Positions 47,519 to 57,577 of a stretch of DNA of 64,000 bases are shown here, piece after piece. The notes under the pieces were generated by a model. That model did no database searches. It had not been told where the DNA came from and saw nothing but the letters and a program-made list of their open reading frames with translations. The stretch covers positions 68,176 through 132,175 of the forward strand of contig DHQB01000023.1 of assembly GCA_002410065.1 (NCBI GenBank). The letters run 5' to 3'. Position numbers and translations under genes: made by a program. Position 1 is the first letter of the stretch. Every line of letters begins with the position of its first letter. The stretch is from Bacteroidales bacterium UBA5349 (GTDB lineage Bacteria; Bacteroidota; Bacteroidia; Bacteroidales; Tenuifilaceae).

Positions 47519-48664
47519 TCAGAAGAGTTTTAGAACCTCTGCCAAAATATAGCCTAAATAGTTACCAATGGCATAGCCAATAATCCCAATTGTTAATCCC
47601 GATACAATAACCTTCTTATTCCCAATTGCAGCTGCAATAACAGGAACAAATGGTGGCGAGCAAATTAGCGCTGTTGATGTAATCATCATTGTATCAGCAT
47701 CAATTTTAAATGCTTTGGAAAGCAATACATGTACTAATAACGAGCCAAACACAGCAAAGGTGATGTACCCGAACAGACCTGGGGTTAAGCCAGCAAATCG
47801 ACTAATATCGGCCATAGAGGCCACAACAAGGCTAAAGATTAGGATTAGGTACATTCCCGCTTCAAAGGTTTTATCAATAGTATTGATTTTGGGTACCAGG
47901 GATGCAATTATGCTGAGAGTTGTTATGGCTAGTATTACAACAACCATTTGCTGGTTTTCAGAGACGAGTAGGCTTAGACCTCCTGCTATACCGAAAATAA
48001 TTACAGAAATCAGTGTTGCCCAAAGAATAGGGATAAACTTTTTTCGGGTAAGTATTTCTTGGTAGGGGTCCTTACCATCGTAATCCTTATCAACATTATC
48101 GTCCTTTTTAATAGGGAATGGTCTTAGAAAAAGGTGGAATACCTTTTGGCCAATGGTCATAAGAAATGCTAGGTAGGCTACCGAAATGGCCATATCGTAG
48201 GTGTGTGTGAGCACATAGGTGTCGGCATCAATGTTGAGCATTATCTTCAGTGCTGCCAAGTTAGGTGTGCCGCCGGTGTAAACGCCAACCAACATGCCTG
48301 AAATTTTCCATGCTTCGGGCATTCCCTTTCCCCTAAATAGGAAAAAACCAATTACTACAATAATTGTTACTGAAAATACTCCAATGAACAGGGAGAGGAA
48401 AGTACTTTTTGCGAGTTTTTTCCACTCCTTAATGTTGGCCGAGAAGAGTAAAAGAGGAATGGCCAAAGGGATGGTAAGCATGGTGGCCAAATCCTGCACT
48501 TTTGCACTTCCCTCGGGTAGAATACCAATGTTTCCAACAATTAGTCCAAGGAGGTAGGCAATAAATACTGCCCCAAGTTTATTGATAAACTTAAACCTAT
48601 GGCATAGGTGCAGAATGAGCAGTGGTGCAAAAACATAAAAAATAACTAGGATAGCAACTTTCAT
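47519..48664 (-). CDS. DUF819-family integral membrane protein
   Basis: A 381-residue protein with about ten to eleven membrane segments in two halves joined by a hydrophilic loop (KKDDNVDKDYDGKDPYQE, about 199-216). Recognisable family stretches are AYLLGLIVGNIGILP, GMLVGVYTGGTPNLAALKIML and TALICSPPFVPVIAAAIGNKKVIVSG. DUF819 proteins resemble secondary transporters. The pseudo-repeat and GGTPN-type loops suit a permease, but the substrate is unknown. It lies 85 bases downstream of the CPBP protease gene. Confidence 0.88.
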   Translation of the reverse strand: MKVAILVIFYVFAPLLILHLCHRFKFINKLGAVFIAYLLGLIVGNIGILPEGSAKVQDLATMLTIPLAIPLLLFSANIKEWKKLAKSTFLSLFIGVFSVTIIVVIGFFLFRGKGMPEAWKISGMLVGVYTGGTPNLAALKIMLNIDADTYVLTHTYDMAISVAYLAFLMTIGQKVFHLFLRPFPIKKDDNVDKDYDGKDPYQEILTRKKFIPILWATLISVIIFGIAGGLSLLVSENQQMVVVILAITTLSIIASLVPKINTIDKTFEAGMYLILIFSLVVASMADISRFAGLTPGLFGYITFAVFGSLLVHVLLSKAFKIDADTMMITSTALICSPPFVPVIAAAIGNKKVIVSGLTIGIIGYAIGNYLGYILAEVLKLF

Positions 48665-48749
48665 ATTTAGTAATTTTTGCTAATGTATAAAAAAAGGGAA
48701 TATTTTATACCGAGTGTTGGGCGTAGTTTTCCTTTCTCTAAATCAGTCA

Positions 48750-49445
48750 TTACAAATTTAAGTTCATTAATAATGCTCCAATTACACCCATTAAGTTTCC
48801 AGACATATGAACAATTATTGCATAGGCATTATTATCATTCTTTTCTTGATAATATCCTGCTATCAATCCAAGTATTGTTGTAAAAACTACTATTCTCAGC
48901 AAGAATAGTCCTCCTACTCCTGCCGTAATTAAAATTAAATGTGCTAATCCAAATGCAAAAGCACTAATAATTACGGGAACACTAATTTTTCTTTTCAGAA
49001 TATTTATTCCTTTCGTTTTTAAAGGTTCTAAAATATTCATAAGAAATCCACGAAATAATACTTCTTCCGCAATACTCGCATAAATAAACACAAAAAAGAA
49101 AATTTGTAATGGTGACATTTTCATAAATGCAGGGTGTATTTCAACTTTACCACCAAGTATCTTTGTTATGATTGTCATTGAAATATTAATAAATATTGTT
49201 GCTAAAAGTCCAAATAATATAGGTTTAAATATTCCTTTAAATTTTGGGATTGAAATTTTATAATTAACAATTTTTTTAAAACTATAAATCATAACAATCG
49301 AAAGTAACAACATTAAGGTATGCGTTATAAAAGAATAAGGGATAAAGTCAATATCCATATGTAATTTACTTCCAGTAAATGTGGCTATTACAAATACTAC
49401 AATAGTAATTATTAATCCATAAATAATTCGTTCATTGTTTTTCAT
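48750..49445 (-). CDS. CPBP-family intramembrane metalloprotease
   Basis: A 231-residue protein with about seven membrane segments. The Abi/CPBP (Rce1-like) motifs are present: SIAEEVLFRGFLMNIL (the EExxxR motif) and FAFGLAHLILI (FxxxH). The last block reads VHMSGNLMGVIGALLMN, with the further HxxxN/D-like residues. Such proteins cleave prenylated or other membrane peptides and in some bacteria are linked to bacteriocin immunity. Composition is more AT-rich than in neighbouring genes, which could mean transfer. The gene lies between a histidine kinase gene and the DUF819 gene, on the same strand. Confidence 0.88.
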   Translation of the reverse strand: MKNNERIIYGLIITIVVFVIATFTGSKLHMDIDFIPYSFITHTLMLLLSIVMIYSFKKIVNYKISIPKFKGIFKPILFGLLATIFINISMTIITKILGGKVEIHPAFMKMSPLQIFFFVFIYASIAEEVLFRGFLMNILEPLKTKGINILKRKISVPVIISAFAFGLAHLILITAGVGGLFLLRIVVFTTILGLIAGYYQEKNDNNAYAIIVHMSGNLMGVIGALLMNLNL

Positions 49446-49533
49446 TTCATTGTTTTTTATATTTTATAACCTCATTCTATAATTGTCATTCCTTAAATTA
49501 TGCCCAACTTGATAGTGTATATCAAATAGGAGT

Positions 49534-52500
49534 CTAATCACCAGTGTACTGTGGAAGGGTAATTGTAAATATTGTACCTTGACCTTCAATTGATTCAACA
49601 TCTATTCTACCCCCATTCTTATCAACAAACTTTTTTACAAGTTTAAGTCCTAAACCAGTTCCTTTTTCATTGTTGGTACCTACTGATGTATAGTTAATGC
49701 TGTTGTCAAAAAGTGTAGAAATTTTGTTTTCGGGTATGCCGATTCCTGAATCGGCTACTGAAATTTGAATGTTGTTCCCATTTGCATTGGATGATATAGT
49801 TATTGTACCTGCATTTGGAGTGAATTTTATGCTATTGCTCACCAAATTTCTTAGTGCAGTTTTTATCATCTCTTCATCCACAAAAACAGGGATATTCTTC
49901 TCAATATCCTTTTGGATGTTTATTGACTTAGCATTGGCTGCTCCCTGGCTAAGAGTGATTGTTTGATCAATAATTGGTGCAAGGTTAGTTCTTCGAGGTT
50001 TGTAGGTGTCTGTTTGTTGTGAATTTGACCACTCTAGTAGGTTCTCTAAAAGTTTGTAAGTTTCTTTACTCGTTGTTTGAAGCGTATTTAGGATCGATTC
50101 TCTGGTCTTTTCATCCATTCCTCTATTTTGTGCTGCGTATAGCTCAACAAGTTGACTAATTGAACTAATTGGTGAACGCAAATCGTGCCCTATAATTGAG
50201 AATAGTTGATCTTTTAAGGTGTTTGCCTCCTGCAATGCCATTTCGGCCTTTTTTACACGGGTAATATCTGCAAGGGTAACTAATACCTCTTTAACAACAC
50301 CTTTCTCGTCCATTGTTGTTCCAAAATTAGATAAGATGTATTTTATCTCTCCATTGGGTGTTATAAACGCTTGCTCAAAATCACCTTTTACGGGTAATCC
50401 GTTTTCTAGGTCACAAATATTTTTTTCGAAATTGGAATTTGGACTAGGAACTATACTCCTAAAAAAATCTCTCCTTGAAATTCTGGGGCGCTTTGCCCCG
50501 AATCCAAATATTTCGTATGCTTCGGTAGTAAAAGAAATATCATCGACGCTAGGGTAAAACCAAATGCTACCTAGTTTAGCCACAGCTTGTGCTTGACTTA
50601 ATTTCGCTCGGCTAATTTTAAGCTCCGACTCAGTTCTCTTTTCAACGGATATATCCTCAACCAGAATAATGAAATGGGATATGCCCCCTTGTGTATTTTT
50701 TACACTCTTGAGGCTTACTTTGCAGTGGATAGGTAGAGAATCTTTGGTAATAAAACGCTTTTCTATGGAATAGCCTTCCGTTTCGTGCGCAATCACCTGA
50801 TTGAACAGTTTGATCTCAGTGGGGATATCGTCGGGGTGCGTCAGCTCGTCAAGGTTTTTACCTAGAAGTTCTTGCTGAGAATATCCTAGAATTGTTGTCA
50901 GTTGATTATTGAATGAAGTTAACTCTTTGGAAAACGATACCTCGGCCATGCCAATTAGATCGGATTCAAAGAAAGTCCGAAATTTTTGCTCTCGCTCTGC
51001 AATCTTCTCTCCCGATTCTTTTCTTCGGGTAATATCGTGCGTAATAATAAAGAGCATCTCTTTCCCATCCAGAATGTGTTTGGTTACATTGGATTCGATA
51101 TAGAATTTTTCTCCACTTTTTTTTATGTGCAACCTTTCGAAAACCCTGTATTGCCCTTTGTGCCGTCCATTTTCAATGGTCAATTTGGTTTCTTCGGGCT
51201 TATCCGATAGGCTAAGATAACTTTTGCCTATTATTTCATCACGATTGTACTCATAAAGACTCTCAAAGGCAGGGTTTACGTCATATATCATTGTCGAATT
51301 GGCATCTACTACACTAACAGAATCAATGTTAGAGCCAAATAGCGCTTGGTATCGTTGCTCACGCTCTAACAGTATTTGTTCCGATTCTTTTCGGTTAGTA
51401 ATATCCATTATCATTCCAAGTATCCTTCCAGTCTTATCGCCCTTATCAACGGTTTGTCCTTTTACCCAGTAGTATAGGTATCCTTTTTTTTGGTTAAGGA
51501 CTCTTAGTTCAAACTCAAAGTCAGCATTCTCTAAATGCTTTAGTTTATTCAGGTTGAATATTTTATTAATATCATCGGGATGGATTATTGTTCTAAAATT
51601 TTTAATCGATATTTCATCAATGTTAAAATCAAAAAGAGGATTGTTTGTGTTGTATGTTATCCAATTAAATCTTTTTGAGTTTATACGGTATTCCCATGTG
51701 GCAATACCGCTAATATCCTGAGCTTCGGTTAAAAGGGTTTGCTTTTGTTTTATTTCTTTTTGGGTAGTACCTAATTTTTCAATTTCGGTAAGTAATCTAT
51801 TGTTTAGCTCACTATACTCTTTAATTTGCCACTTATTTTCATCTTTTAAATATTTGCCAGTTCTGCTCCTAACATTTTGAGCAAAGTATGCAATAAGAAG
51901 GGTTATGCCGAATAACCCCGAATGATTTATATGGTTAAATATCTCAAGGTTGTAATTATTAAATAAAAATATCAAGCCATTAATTGACAGAAACATGAAT
52001 AAAGCATAGCCAATAAAGGGCAGATAAGTTGCTGCGTAAAAAAACAGAATTACTATTAATGCAAAAGCAATTGGTTGTATGGCGTTAAAATTTAAGTTTT
52101 GCGGTAAAAATACTATTGCAAAAATTACAGAGAGCAATCCAAACGCAAGGAAAAAATGGAAACCCTTAGTTTTTTGCCCTTCACTGTTTTCACTGCTGTG
52201 AAATGCCTTTGAGAAATAAATGGATAGGAAGAAAATTACATTGTTCCCTAAAAATAAAGGAAGAAACAGGTTAAAGGATAAATGGATTTGCAGGAAGAGC
52301 TTTAACAGTAAAAATTGAGCTATTGATAGTAGTAGAGAAATGGCTATTGAAATAGCTGTAATTCTACGATGACTCAGGTTAATGCTAATCCCGGTATAAC
52401 CATATTTCTTTGTATTAATGGCATAAAAAACAATTGCAACAGCAGCTATTTCAACTATAGTTAGCGCAATTGCCATTAGTAGGGAGGCAGTTAATTGCCC

Positions 52501-52740
52501 AGAGTTTAGGAAAAAGTTTATAAGTATAAAATGCGAAACGATTGCAGCAATTGATAACCCCACAAGTACCCTAAAACCTTTGTAAAGCGTAAAGAAAACA
52601 CTAAACCCAATGGGAAGCCAAAAGCAAAGGTAATAGGTTGAATTGTTTAGTAAAAAGTAGGTAGCAAGAGCAATTGTTATATAAGCAGAGAAGCCCAATA
52701 TGTTGCTAATCAAACTTTTCCTATTCTTTAATAATATCAT
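49534..52740 (-). CDS. Membrane sensor histidine kinase with multiple PAS domains
   Basis: A 1068-residue kinase. The first ~290 residues hold about nine membrane segments of the MASE1-like kind. A short coiled coil follows (about 295-335), then four PAS/PAC domains (about 335-450, 455-575, 578-700 and 705-830). The HisKA domain has the phosphorylated His852 in IIGHDLRSPISS. The ATPase domain has ALRNLVSNSIKFTP (N box), ISVADSGIGIPENK (G1) and GTGLGLKLVKKFV (G2). No receiver domain is attached. It could partner any of the orphan response regulators in the window. Candidate promoter elements (TTG, 20 bases, TATATTTC) lie at 52800-52770 on the minus strand. Confidence 0.94.
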   Translation of the reverse strand: MILLKNRKSLISNILGFSAYITIALATYFLLNNSTYYLCFWLPIGFSVFFTLYKGFRVLVGLSIAAIVSHFILINFFLNSGQLTASLLMAIALTIVEIAAVAIVFYAINTKKYGYTGISINLSHRRITAISIAISLLLSIAQFLLLKLFLQIHLSFNLFLPLFLGNNVIFFLSIYFSKAFHSSENSEGQKTKGFHFFLAFGLLSVIFAIVFLPQNLNFNAIQPIAFALIVILFFYAATYLPFIGYALFMFLSINGLIFLFNNYNLEIFNHINHSGLFGITLLIAYFAQNVRSRTGKYLKDENKWQIKEYSELNNRLLTEIEKLGTTQKEIKQKQTLLTEAQDISGIATWEYRINSKRFNWITYNTNNPLFDFNIDEISIKNFRTIIHPDDINKIFNLNKLKHLENADFEFELRVLNQKKGYLYYWVKGQTVDKGDKTGRILGMIMDITNRKESEQILLEREQRYQALFGSNIDSVSVVDANSTMIYDVNPAFESLYEYNRDEIIGKSYLSLSDKPEETKLTIENGRHKGQYRVFERLHIKKSGEKFYIESNVTKHILDGKEMLFIITHDITRRKESGEKIAEREQKFRTFFESDLIGMAEVSFSKELTSFNNQLTTILGYSQQELLGKNLDELTHPDDIPTEIKLFNQVIAHETEGYSIEKRFITKDSLPIHCKVSLKSVKNTQGGISHFIILVEDISVEKRTESELKISRAKLSQAQAVAKLGSIWFYPSVDDISFTTEAYEIFGFGAKRPRISRRDFFRSIVPSPNSNFEKNICDLENGLPVKGDFEQAFITPNGEIKYILSNFGTTMDEKGVVKEVLVTLADITRVKKAEMALQEANTLKDQLFSIIGHDLRSPISSISQLVELYAAQNRGMDEKTRESILNTLQTTSKETYKLLENLLEWSNSQQTDTYKPRRTNLAPIIDQTITLSQGAANAKSINIQKDIEKNIPVFVDEEMIKTALRNLVSNSIKFTPNAGTITISSNANGNNIQISVADSGIGIPENKISTLFDNSINYTSVGTNNEKGTGLGLKLVKKFVDKNGGRIDVESIEGQGTIFTITLPQYTGD

Positions 52741-53019
52741 TCAACTAGGTTTATTGATTGCCTGAGTATGAAATATACTTTATCCTAATCTTGTAAACAA
52801 GAGAATTGTACATATGTTTAGAAATTTATTTTACAAGTTTACGCCTAATTTCTTTGTGTTTATTAATTATACAGTCTCTACTTTGTATAAAAAGTTTGCG
52901 GCAAATGTATATTTTTACCAAATCAAGAGGAGAAATAGTATTCTGATGCAAAGATGAGTAAAAGGAACAAGGTTTCCCCTAAATTTTCATGAAACTTTAT
53001 TTTAACTAAAAGTTTAACT

Positions 53020-54639
53020 ATGCTTAAAAAAGTACCACATACCTATGTTATTGTTTTTGCAATTATAGTTATAGCAGCTATCATGACGTGGTTTATTCCT
53101 TCAGGCAAGTACATTGAAGTAGTAAAAGAGGTTGATGGAGTTAAAAAATCGGAGATGGTTTTCCGTTATTATCAGGATTTGCCCTCAGAGGTTAAGGATA
53201 GTTTTAAGCCAGAGCCACAAACATGGCAGATTTTTTCAGCACTTTTTAAAGGTTTTGTAAAACAGAGCAATATCATAGTATTTATACTGATGATTGGTGG
53301 TGCATTTTGGATAATGAACCAGAGTCGAGCTATTGATATTGGCATCTTCTCATTCTTAAAGTACACCAAAAAGCTTGAGCGTAATAGATTGATGCGGTTT
53401 GCGGGTGTCGATAATATAATTATCGTATTGGTAATGCTGATGTTTAGCCTGTTTGGGGCAATATTCGGAATGAGCGAGGAGACCATTGCTTTTGCAATTA
53501 TTATTGTTCCGCTGGCAATATCAATGGGGTACGATTCAATAATAGGGGTATGTATGGTTTACGTTGGTGCTCACCTTGGTTTTGCAGGTGCAATTCTTAA
53601 CCCATTTACCATTGGCATTGCCCAAGGACTTGCCGACATTCCTCTTTTCTCAGGTATTGAGTATCGTATTTTTAGTTGGATTATTATCAACGTTGTAGGC
53701 ATTGCTTTTGTACTAATCTATGCAAAAAGGATAAGGAATAAGCCACAACTTTCACCAGTATATAATGAGGACGAGTATTGGCGGAAACGAGAGCAGAATG
53801 AGTCGGAAGAGATTAAGTACTATACCCCACGCATTGCATGGGGGATTTATGCTTTTATTCTGATTGCACTTACTATATTTTCGTTTCTTTATCCTCAAAC
53901 AACCCTAAACATAGGCAACAGCAGTATCAGCTTAGTGCTAATTCCTGTTTTTACCCTATTTTTTGCCATTCTGGGTTTTCTTGCGCTTCGTAAATCGGTA
54001 CACTTTTTTATACTTCTCCTTTTAGGATATACAATACTCTTCCTTATTGTTGGTGTAATGGGCTACGGATGGTACGTAATGGAAATAGCAACACTTTTCC
54101 TTGCTTTGGGCATTGCTAGCGGTATCTCAATTAGTAAAGGAGCAGATGATATTGCTAAACTTTTCCTCGAGGGGGTTAAGGATATTCTATCTGCTGCTAT
54201 TATTGTTGGGCTTGCGGGAGGCATTATTGTAATTCTTGATGATGGAGGTGTTATCGATTCCATTCTCTATGGACTTTCAAAAGCCATGGGCAATTTTGGA
54301 AACATTGCTTCAGTAGGAGTAATGTACCTGATTCAAACCACTATAAATATTGTAATTCCCTCAGGCTCTGCCAAAGCAGCCATTACCATGCCCATTATGG
54401 CTCCATTCAGCGATTTAATCGGAATATCACGACAAGCAACTGTAATGGCCTTTCAGTTTGGCGATGGTTTTACCAACATGATTACACCTACCTCTGGGGT
54501 ACTAATTGCCGTTCTTGGAGTTGCTCGAATACCTTACCATAAATGGGTAAAGTGGGTATGGCCTTTAATTCTAACCATTGTGATACTCGGTTTCTTACTG
54601 CTCATTCCCACGGTAACTATTAAGTTAAATGGGTTTTAA
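53020..54639 (+). CDS. YfcC-family membrane carrier (DcuC superfamily)
   Basis: A 539-residue transporter with about twelve membrane segments. It begins KVPHTYVIVFAIIVIAAIMTWFIPSGKY, the usual opening of YfcC/ArcD-like carriers. Other family blocks are MIGGAFWIMNQSRAIDIGI, GMSEETIAFAIIIVPLA, GAHLGFAGAILNPFTIGIAQG and the second-half counterpart NIVIPSGSAKAAITMPIMAP. These carriers move C4-dicarboxylates, basic amino acids or peptides coupled to ions; the substrate is not fixed by sequence. It stands alone; a single-domain response regulator gene follows after 246 bases. Confidence 0.9.
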   Translation: MLKKVPHTYVIVFAIIVIAAIMTWFIPSGKYIEVVKEVDGVKKSEMVFRYYQDLPSEVKDSFKPEPQTWQIFSALFKGFVKQSNIIVFILMIGGAFWIMNQSRAIDIGIFSFLKYTKKLERNRLMRFAGVDNIIIVLVMLMFSLFGAIFGMSEETIAFAIIIVPLAISMGYDSIIGVCMVYVGAHLGFAGAILNPFTIGIAQGLADIPLFSGIEYRIFSWIIINVVGIAFVLIYAKRIRNKPQLSPVYNEDEYWRKREQNESEEIKYYTPRIAWGIYAFILIALTIFSFLYPQTTLNIGNSSISLVLIPVFTLFFAILGFLALRKSVHFFILLLLGYTILFLIVGVMGYGWYVMEIATLFLALGIASGISISKGADDIAKLFLEGVKDILSAAIIVGLAGGIIVILDDGGVIDSILYGLSKAMGNFGNIASVGVMYLIQTTINIVIPSGSAKAAITMPIMAPFSDLIGISRQATVMAFQFGDGFTNMITPTSGVLIAVLGVARIPYHKWVKWVWPLILTIVILGFLLLIPTVTIKLNGF

Positions 54640-54885
54640 TCAATTTTTGTGTGTTGCTGTTGATAACTTTTTTTCTTCATCTTAATAATGGATTTAGTTT
54701 CAGTCCATAAATCTTGTAAAGATAAGATAAACACGCGTTTATATTTACTGATTTTAACATCGATTGCCTGTTAATTAAGGTTTGTTCTGCTTGCATTTTG
54801 CTTGTTGTTTATAGAAAGTATTCTAGAAATTTGTGTTTTATAACTTTTTAGCTATAACTTGCATATAGTTTAAAATGATTTAAAA

Positions 54886-55314
54886 ATGACCAAAAATTAC
54901 TCTTGGAATGATAAAGTTGTTCTCGTTGTAGAGGACGATACTTCCAGTTTAATGCTAATTAAAACTATTTTGTCTAAAACAGGCGCAAAAATTCTTGTGG
55001 CTGAGGATGGCGAAACCGCAATTGATTTGGTTCAGAACGATGTTAGTATCGATTTAATTCTCATGGATATCCGCTTAAAGGGATTAAATGGTCTAGAGGC
55101 AACTAAGCAAATTAAGCAGATAAAGCCAAATACTCCAGTTATTGCACAAACGGCATGTGCTATTATAGGCGACATGGAAAAATGCCTTGACGCAGGATGT
55201 AATGCGTATATCACTAAACCTATTGAGAGAAATCTTTTACTTGAAACAATGGATTATTATTTTAAAATGTCCATTGCACAAGGAATGTTCGATAATGTAA
55301 TGTATTCCAACTAA
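54886..55314 (+). CDS. Single-domain response regulator (receiver only)
   Basis: A 142-residue receiver domain with acidic pocket VVEDDTS, phosphoacceptor Asp61 in LILMDIRLKGLNG, Thr/Ala in AQTACAIIGD and the Lys in AYITKPIERN. No output domain follows; after the receiver there are only about 18 residues. The protein may act in a phosphorelay, or as a partner for a PAS kinase such as that at 49534-52740. A hairpin terminator lies 34 bases after its stop. Confidence 0.92.
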   Translation: MTKNYSWNDKVVLVVEDDTSSLMLIKTILSKTGAKILVAEDGETAIDLVQNDVSIDLILMDIRLKGLNGLEATKQIKQIKPNTPVIAQTACAIIGDMEKCLDAGCNAYITKPIERNLLLETMDYYFKMSIAQGMFDNVMYSN

Positions 55315-55347
55315 AGAAAAACCCCTAAAACCAACCAAAACCCGAAG

Positions 55348-55377
55348 AAGTGATGCGTAATTTTGCATCACTTTTTT
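55348..55377 (+). terminator. Intrinsic terminator after the single-domain regulator gene
   Basis: Arms aagtgatgc (55348-55356) and gcatcactt (55365-55373) around an eight-base loop, followed by T. Confidence 0.8.
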
Positions 55378-55402
55378 GCTTTAACCAATACGCTGTAAAA
55401 CT

Positions 55403-55432
55403 TTTCAATGGTATTAATTTCAGCTATTTTTG
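55403..55432 (+). promoter_or_regulatory. Probable uvrB promoter
   Basis: TTT at 55403-55405, 19 bases, then TATTTTTG at 55425-55432, a full -7 match. The predicted start is about ten bases ahead of the ATG at 55449. This rules out the in-frame upstream ATG at 55350. Confidence 0.6.
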
Positions 55433-55448
55433 TGGGTCATTAGTAATT

Positions 55449-57470
55449 ATGAAGTTCGATCTAACATCCGATTTTCAGCCAACTGGCGATCAGCCCACTG
55501 CGATTGCCCAACTTGTTGATGGGTTAAAGCGTAACGATCGTTTTCAAACCCTACTGGGGGTTACCGGTTCCGGTAAAACATTTACTATTGCTAATGTTTT
55601 GGCCAAGGTTAACAGACCGGCCCTTATCCTAAGTCATAACAAAACATTGGCAGCTCAGCTTTATGGCGAGTTTAAATCCTTCTTCCCCAATAATGCTGTT
55701 GAGTACTTTGTTTCTTACTACGATTATTATCAGCCTGAAGCATACCTGCCTGTTACCGACACCTATATTGAAAAGGACCTATCGATAAATCAGGAGATAG
55801 AGAAGTTACGATTAAGCACTTCCTCAGCATTGCTCTCTGGTAGGAAAGATGTTATTGTTGTCTCTTCCGTGTCATGTATATACGGTATTGGTAACCCCGA
55901 TGATTTCCATAGTAATACCATCAACATTACTAAAGGACAGACAATTAGCCGAAATGTTCTTCTTCGGAGTTTGGTAGATAGTTTGTACTCACGAAACGAG
56001 GTCGAATTCAAAAATGGTACTTTCCGTGTAAAGGGCGATACCGTTGATGTTTTTGCTGCCTATGGTGATTTTGCTTATCGTATCATTTTTTGGGGAGATG
56101 AAATTGAGAATATCGAAAAGTACAATCCTTTAACAGGAGGGTTTATCGAGGAACTAGCTGAGGTCAGTATTTATCCTGCTAATATTTTCGTTACCACTCG
56201 TGAGCGGATAAATTTGGCCATATCACAAATTCAGGACGATTTGGTTAAGCAGATTGAGTTTTTTAAGGAAATTGGTAAGCCCATTGAGGCCAAAAGGATA
56301 CAGCAGCGGGTTGAGTATGATATTGAGATGATTAAGGAGTTGGGTTATTGCCCTGGTATTGAGAACTATTCTCGTTATTTTGATGGTCGCAAACCTGGTA
56401 CTCGACCCTTTTGCCTACTCGATTACTTCCCCAGTGATTTTATCACAGTAATTGACGAGAGTCACGTTACCCTATCACAAGTTAGAGCAATGTATGGGGG
56501 CGATAGATCTCGCAAGCAAAATTTGGTAGAGTATGGGTTCCGATTGCCAGCAGCAATTGACAATAGACCCTTGAAGTTTGAGGAGTTTGAGGAAGTTATT
56601 GGTCAACAGATATACGTTAGCGCAACACCATCGGATTATGAGCTGGAGCGAAGCCAGGGAGTTGTTGTTGAGCAATTAATAAGGCCAACAGGATTGCTTG
56701 ATCCTGTTATAGATGTTAGGCCAAGCCTTAATCAGGTTGATAATTTGGTTGGAGAGATTAATGTGAGAGCCGAAAAGAACGAGCGGGTTTTGGTTACTAC
56801 GCTAACCAAAAGAATGGCTGAGGAGTTGGTAAAGTATTTGTTTAAACTCGATATTCGATGCCGTTACATCCACTCTGATGTTGAAACCATTGAGCGGGTT
56901 GAGATAATGGAAGATTTGCGCAATGGTGTTTTCGATGTGCTGGTTGGAGTAAACCTCCTGCGCGAAGGACTCGATCTACCCGAGGTTTCTTTGGTAGCCA
57001 TTATCGATGCCGATAAGGAGGGGTTTTTACGATCGTCACGATCGCTTACTCAAACTGCGGGTAGGGCTGCGAGGAATATTAATGGAAGGGTTATTATGTA
57101 TGCCGATAAGATTACTAAATCCATGCAGTTTACCATTGATGAAACCAATAGAAGAAGGGAGAAGCAACTCAAATATAACGAGTTGAATGGTATAACTCCT
57201 CGGCAGATTATTAAGGCGCACAAATCTATATTAGGAGATAATATTGGACGTAAATCATCACCTAAGCCTTACTATGTTGAACCCCAAAAGGCTGATATAG
57301 CTGCTGATCCTGTGGTTATGCTCATGTCAGTTCCTGCGCTTGAAAAGGCACTTGTACAAGCAAAAAAATCCATGGAGGCTGCTGCCAAAGAACTCGATTT
57401 TATTGAGGCAGCGCGCTTTCGCGATGAGATGCTTTCTCTCCAAAGAATACTAAAAGATAAAACATCATAA
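55449..57470 (+). CDS. uvrB: Excinuclease ABC subunit UvrB
   Basis: A 673-residue helicase-like subunit of nucleotide excision repair. It verifies damage with UvrA and recruits UvrC for incision. The start MKFDLTSDFQPTGDQPTAIAQL is canonical. Walker A is LLGVTGSGKTFT, and the beta-hairpin motif reads YYDYYQPEAYLP. Motif II is VIDESH, and later helicase motifs include GVNLLREGLDLPEVSLVAI and QTAGRAARNINGRVIMYAD. The C-terminal UVR domain ends with AAKELDFIEAARFRDEML. An in-frame upstream ATG would add 33 residues unlike UvrB. Monocistronic with its own terminator. Confidence 0.98.
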   Translation: MKFDLTSDFQPTGDQPTAIAQLVDGLKRNDRFQTLLGVTGSGKTFTIANVLAKVNRPALILSHNKTLAAQLYGEFKSFFPNNAVEYFVSYYDYYQPEAYLPVTDTYIEKDLSINQEIEKLRLSTSSALLSGRKDVIVVSSVSCIYGIGNPDDFHSNTINITKGQTISRNVLLRSLVDSLYSRNEVEFKNGTFRVKGDTVDVFAAYGDFAYRIIFWGDEIENIEKYNPLTGGFIEELAEVSIYPANIFVTTRERINLAISQIQDDLVKQIEFFKEIGKPIEAKRIQQRVEYDIEMIKELGYCPGIENYSRYFDGRKPGTRPFCLLDYFPSDFITVIDESHVTLSQVRAMYGGDRSRKQNLVEYGFRLPAAIDNRPLKFEEFEEVIGQQIYVSATPSDYELERSQGVVVEQLIRPTGLLDPVIDVRPSLNQVDNLVGEINVRAEKNERVLVTTLTKRMAEELVKYLFKLDIRCRYIHSDVETIERVEIMEDLRNGVFDVLVGVNLLREGLDLPEVSLVAIIDADKEGFLRSSRSLTQTAGRAARNINGRVIMYADKITKSMQFTIDETNRRREKQLKYNELNGITPRQIIKAHKSILGDNIGRKSSPKPYYVEPQKADIAADPVVMLMSVPALEKALVQAKKSMEAAAKELDFIEAARFRDEMLSLQRILKDKTS

Positions 57471-57497
57471 TTAGAGATTGGTTTGAAACTAATAATT

Positions 57498-57527
57498 AAA
57501 GGTTGGAGATCTCTAACCTTTTTTTCT
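57498..57527 (+). terminator. Intrinsic terminator of uvrB
   Basis: The near-palindrome aaaggttggagatctctaac, completed by cttt, spans 57498-57521 with one G-T pair and is followed by T-rich sequence. It begins 28 bases after the uvrB stop. Confidence 0.7.
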
Positions 57528-57577
57528 TTTCAATTCAAATAGATTAATTTAGGGGCAAAATAATTTTACAGATCACT

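Noticed and set aside
55350..55448. A longer UvrB starting at 55350
   Set aside because: That ATG lies inside the hairpin terminator of the upstream gene and ahead of a good -7 box; UvrB homology begins at 55449.
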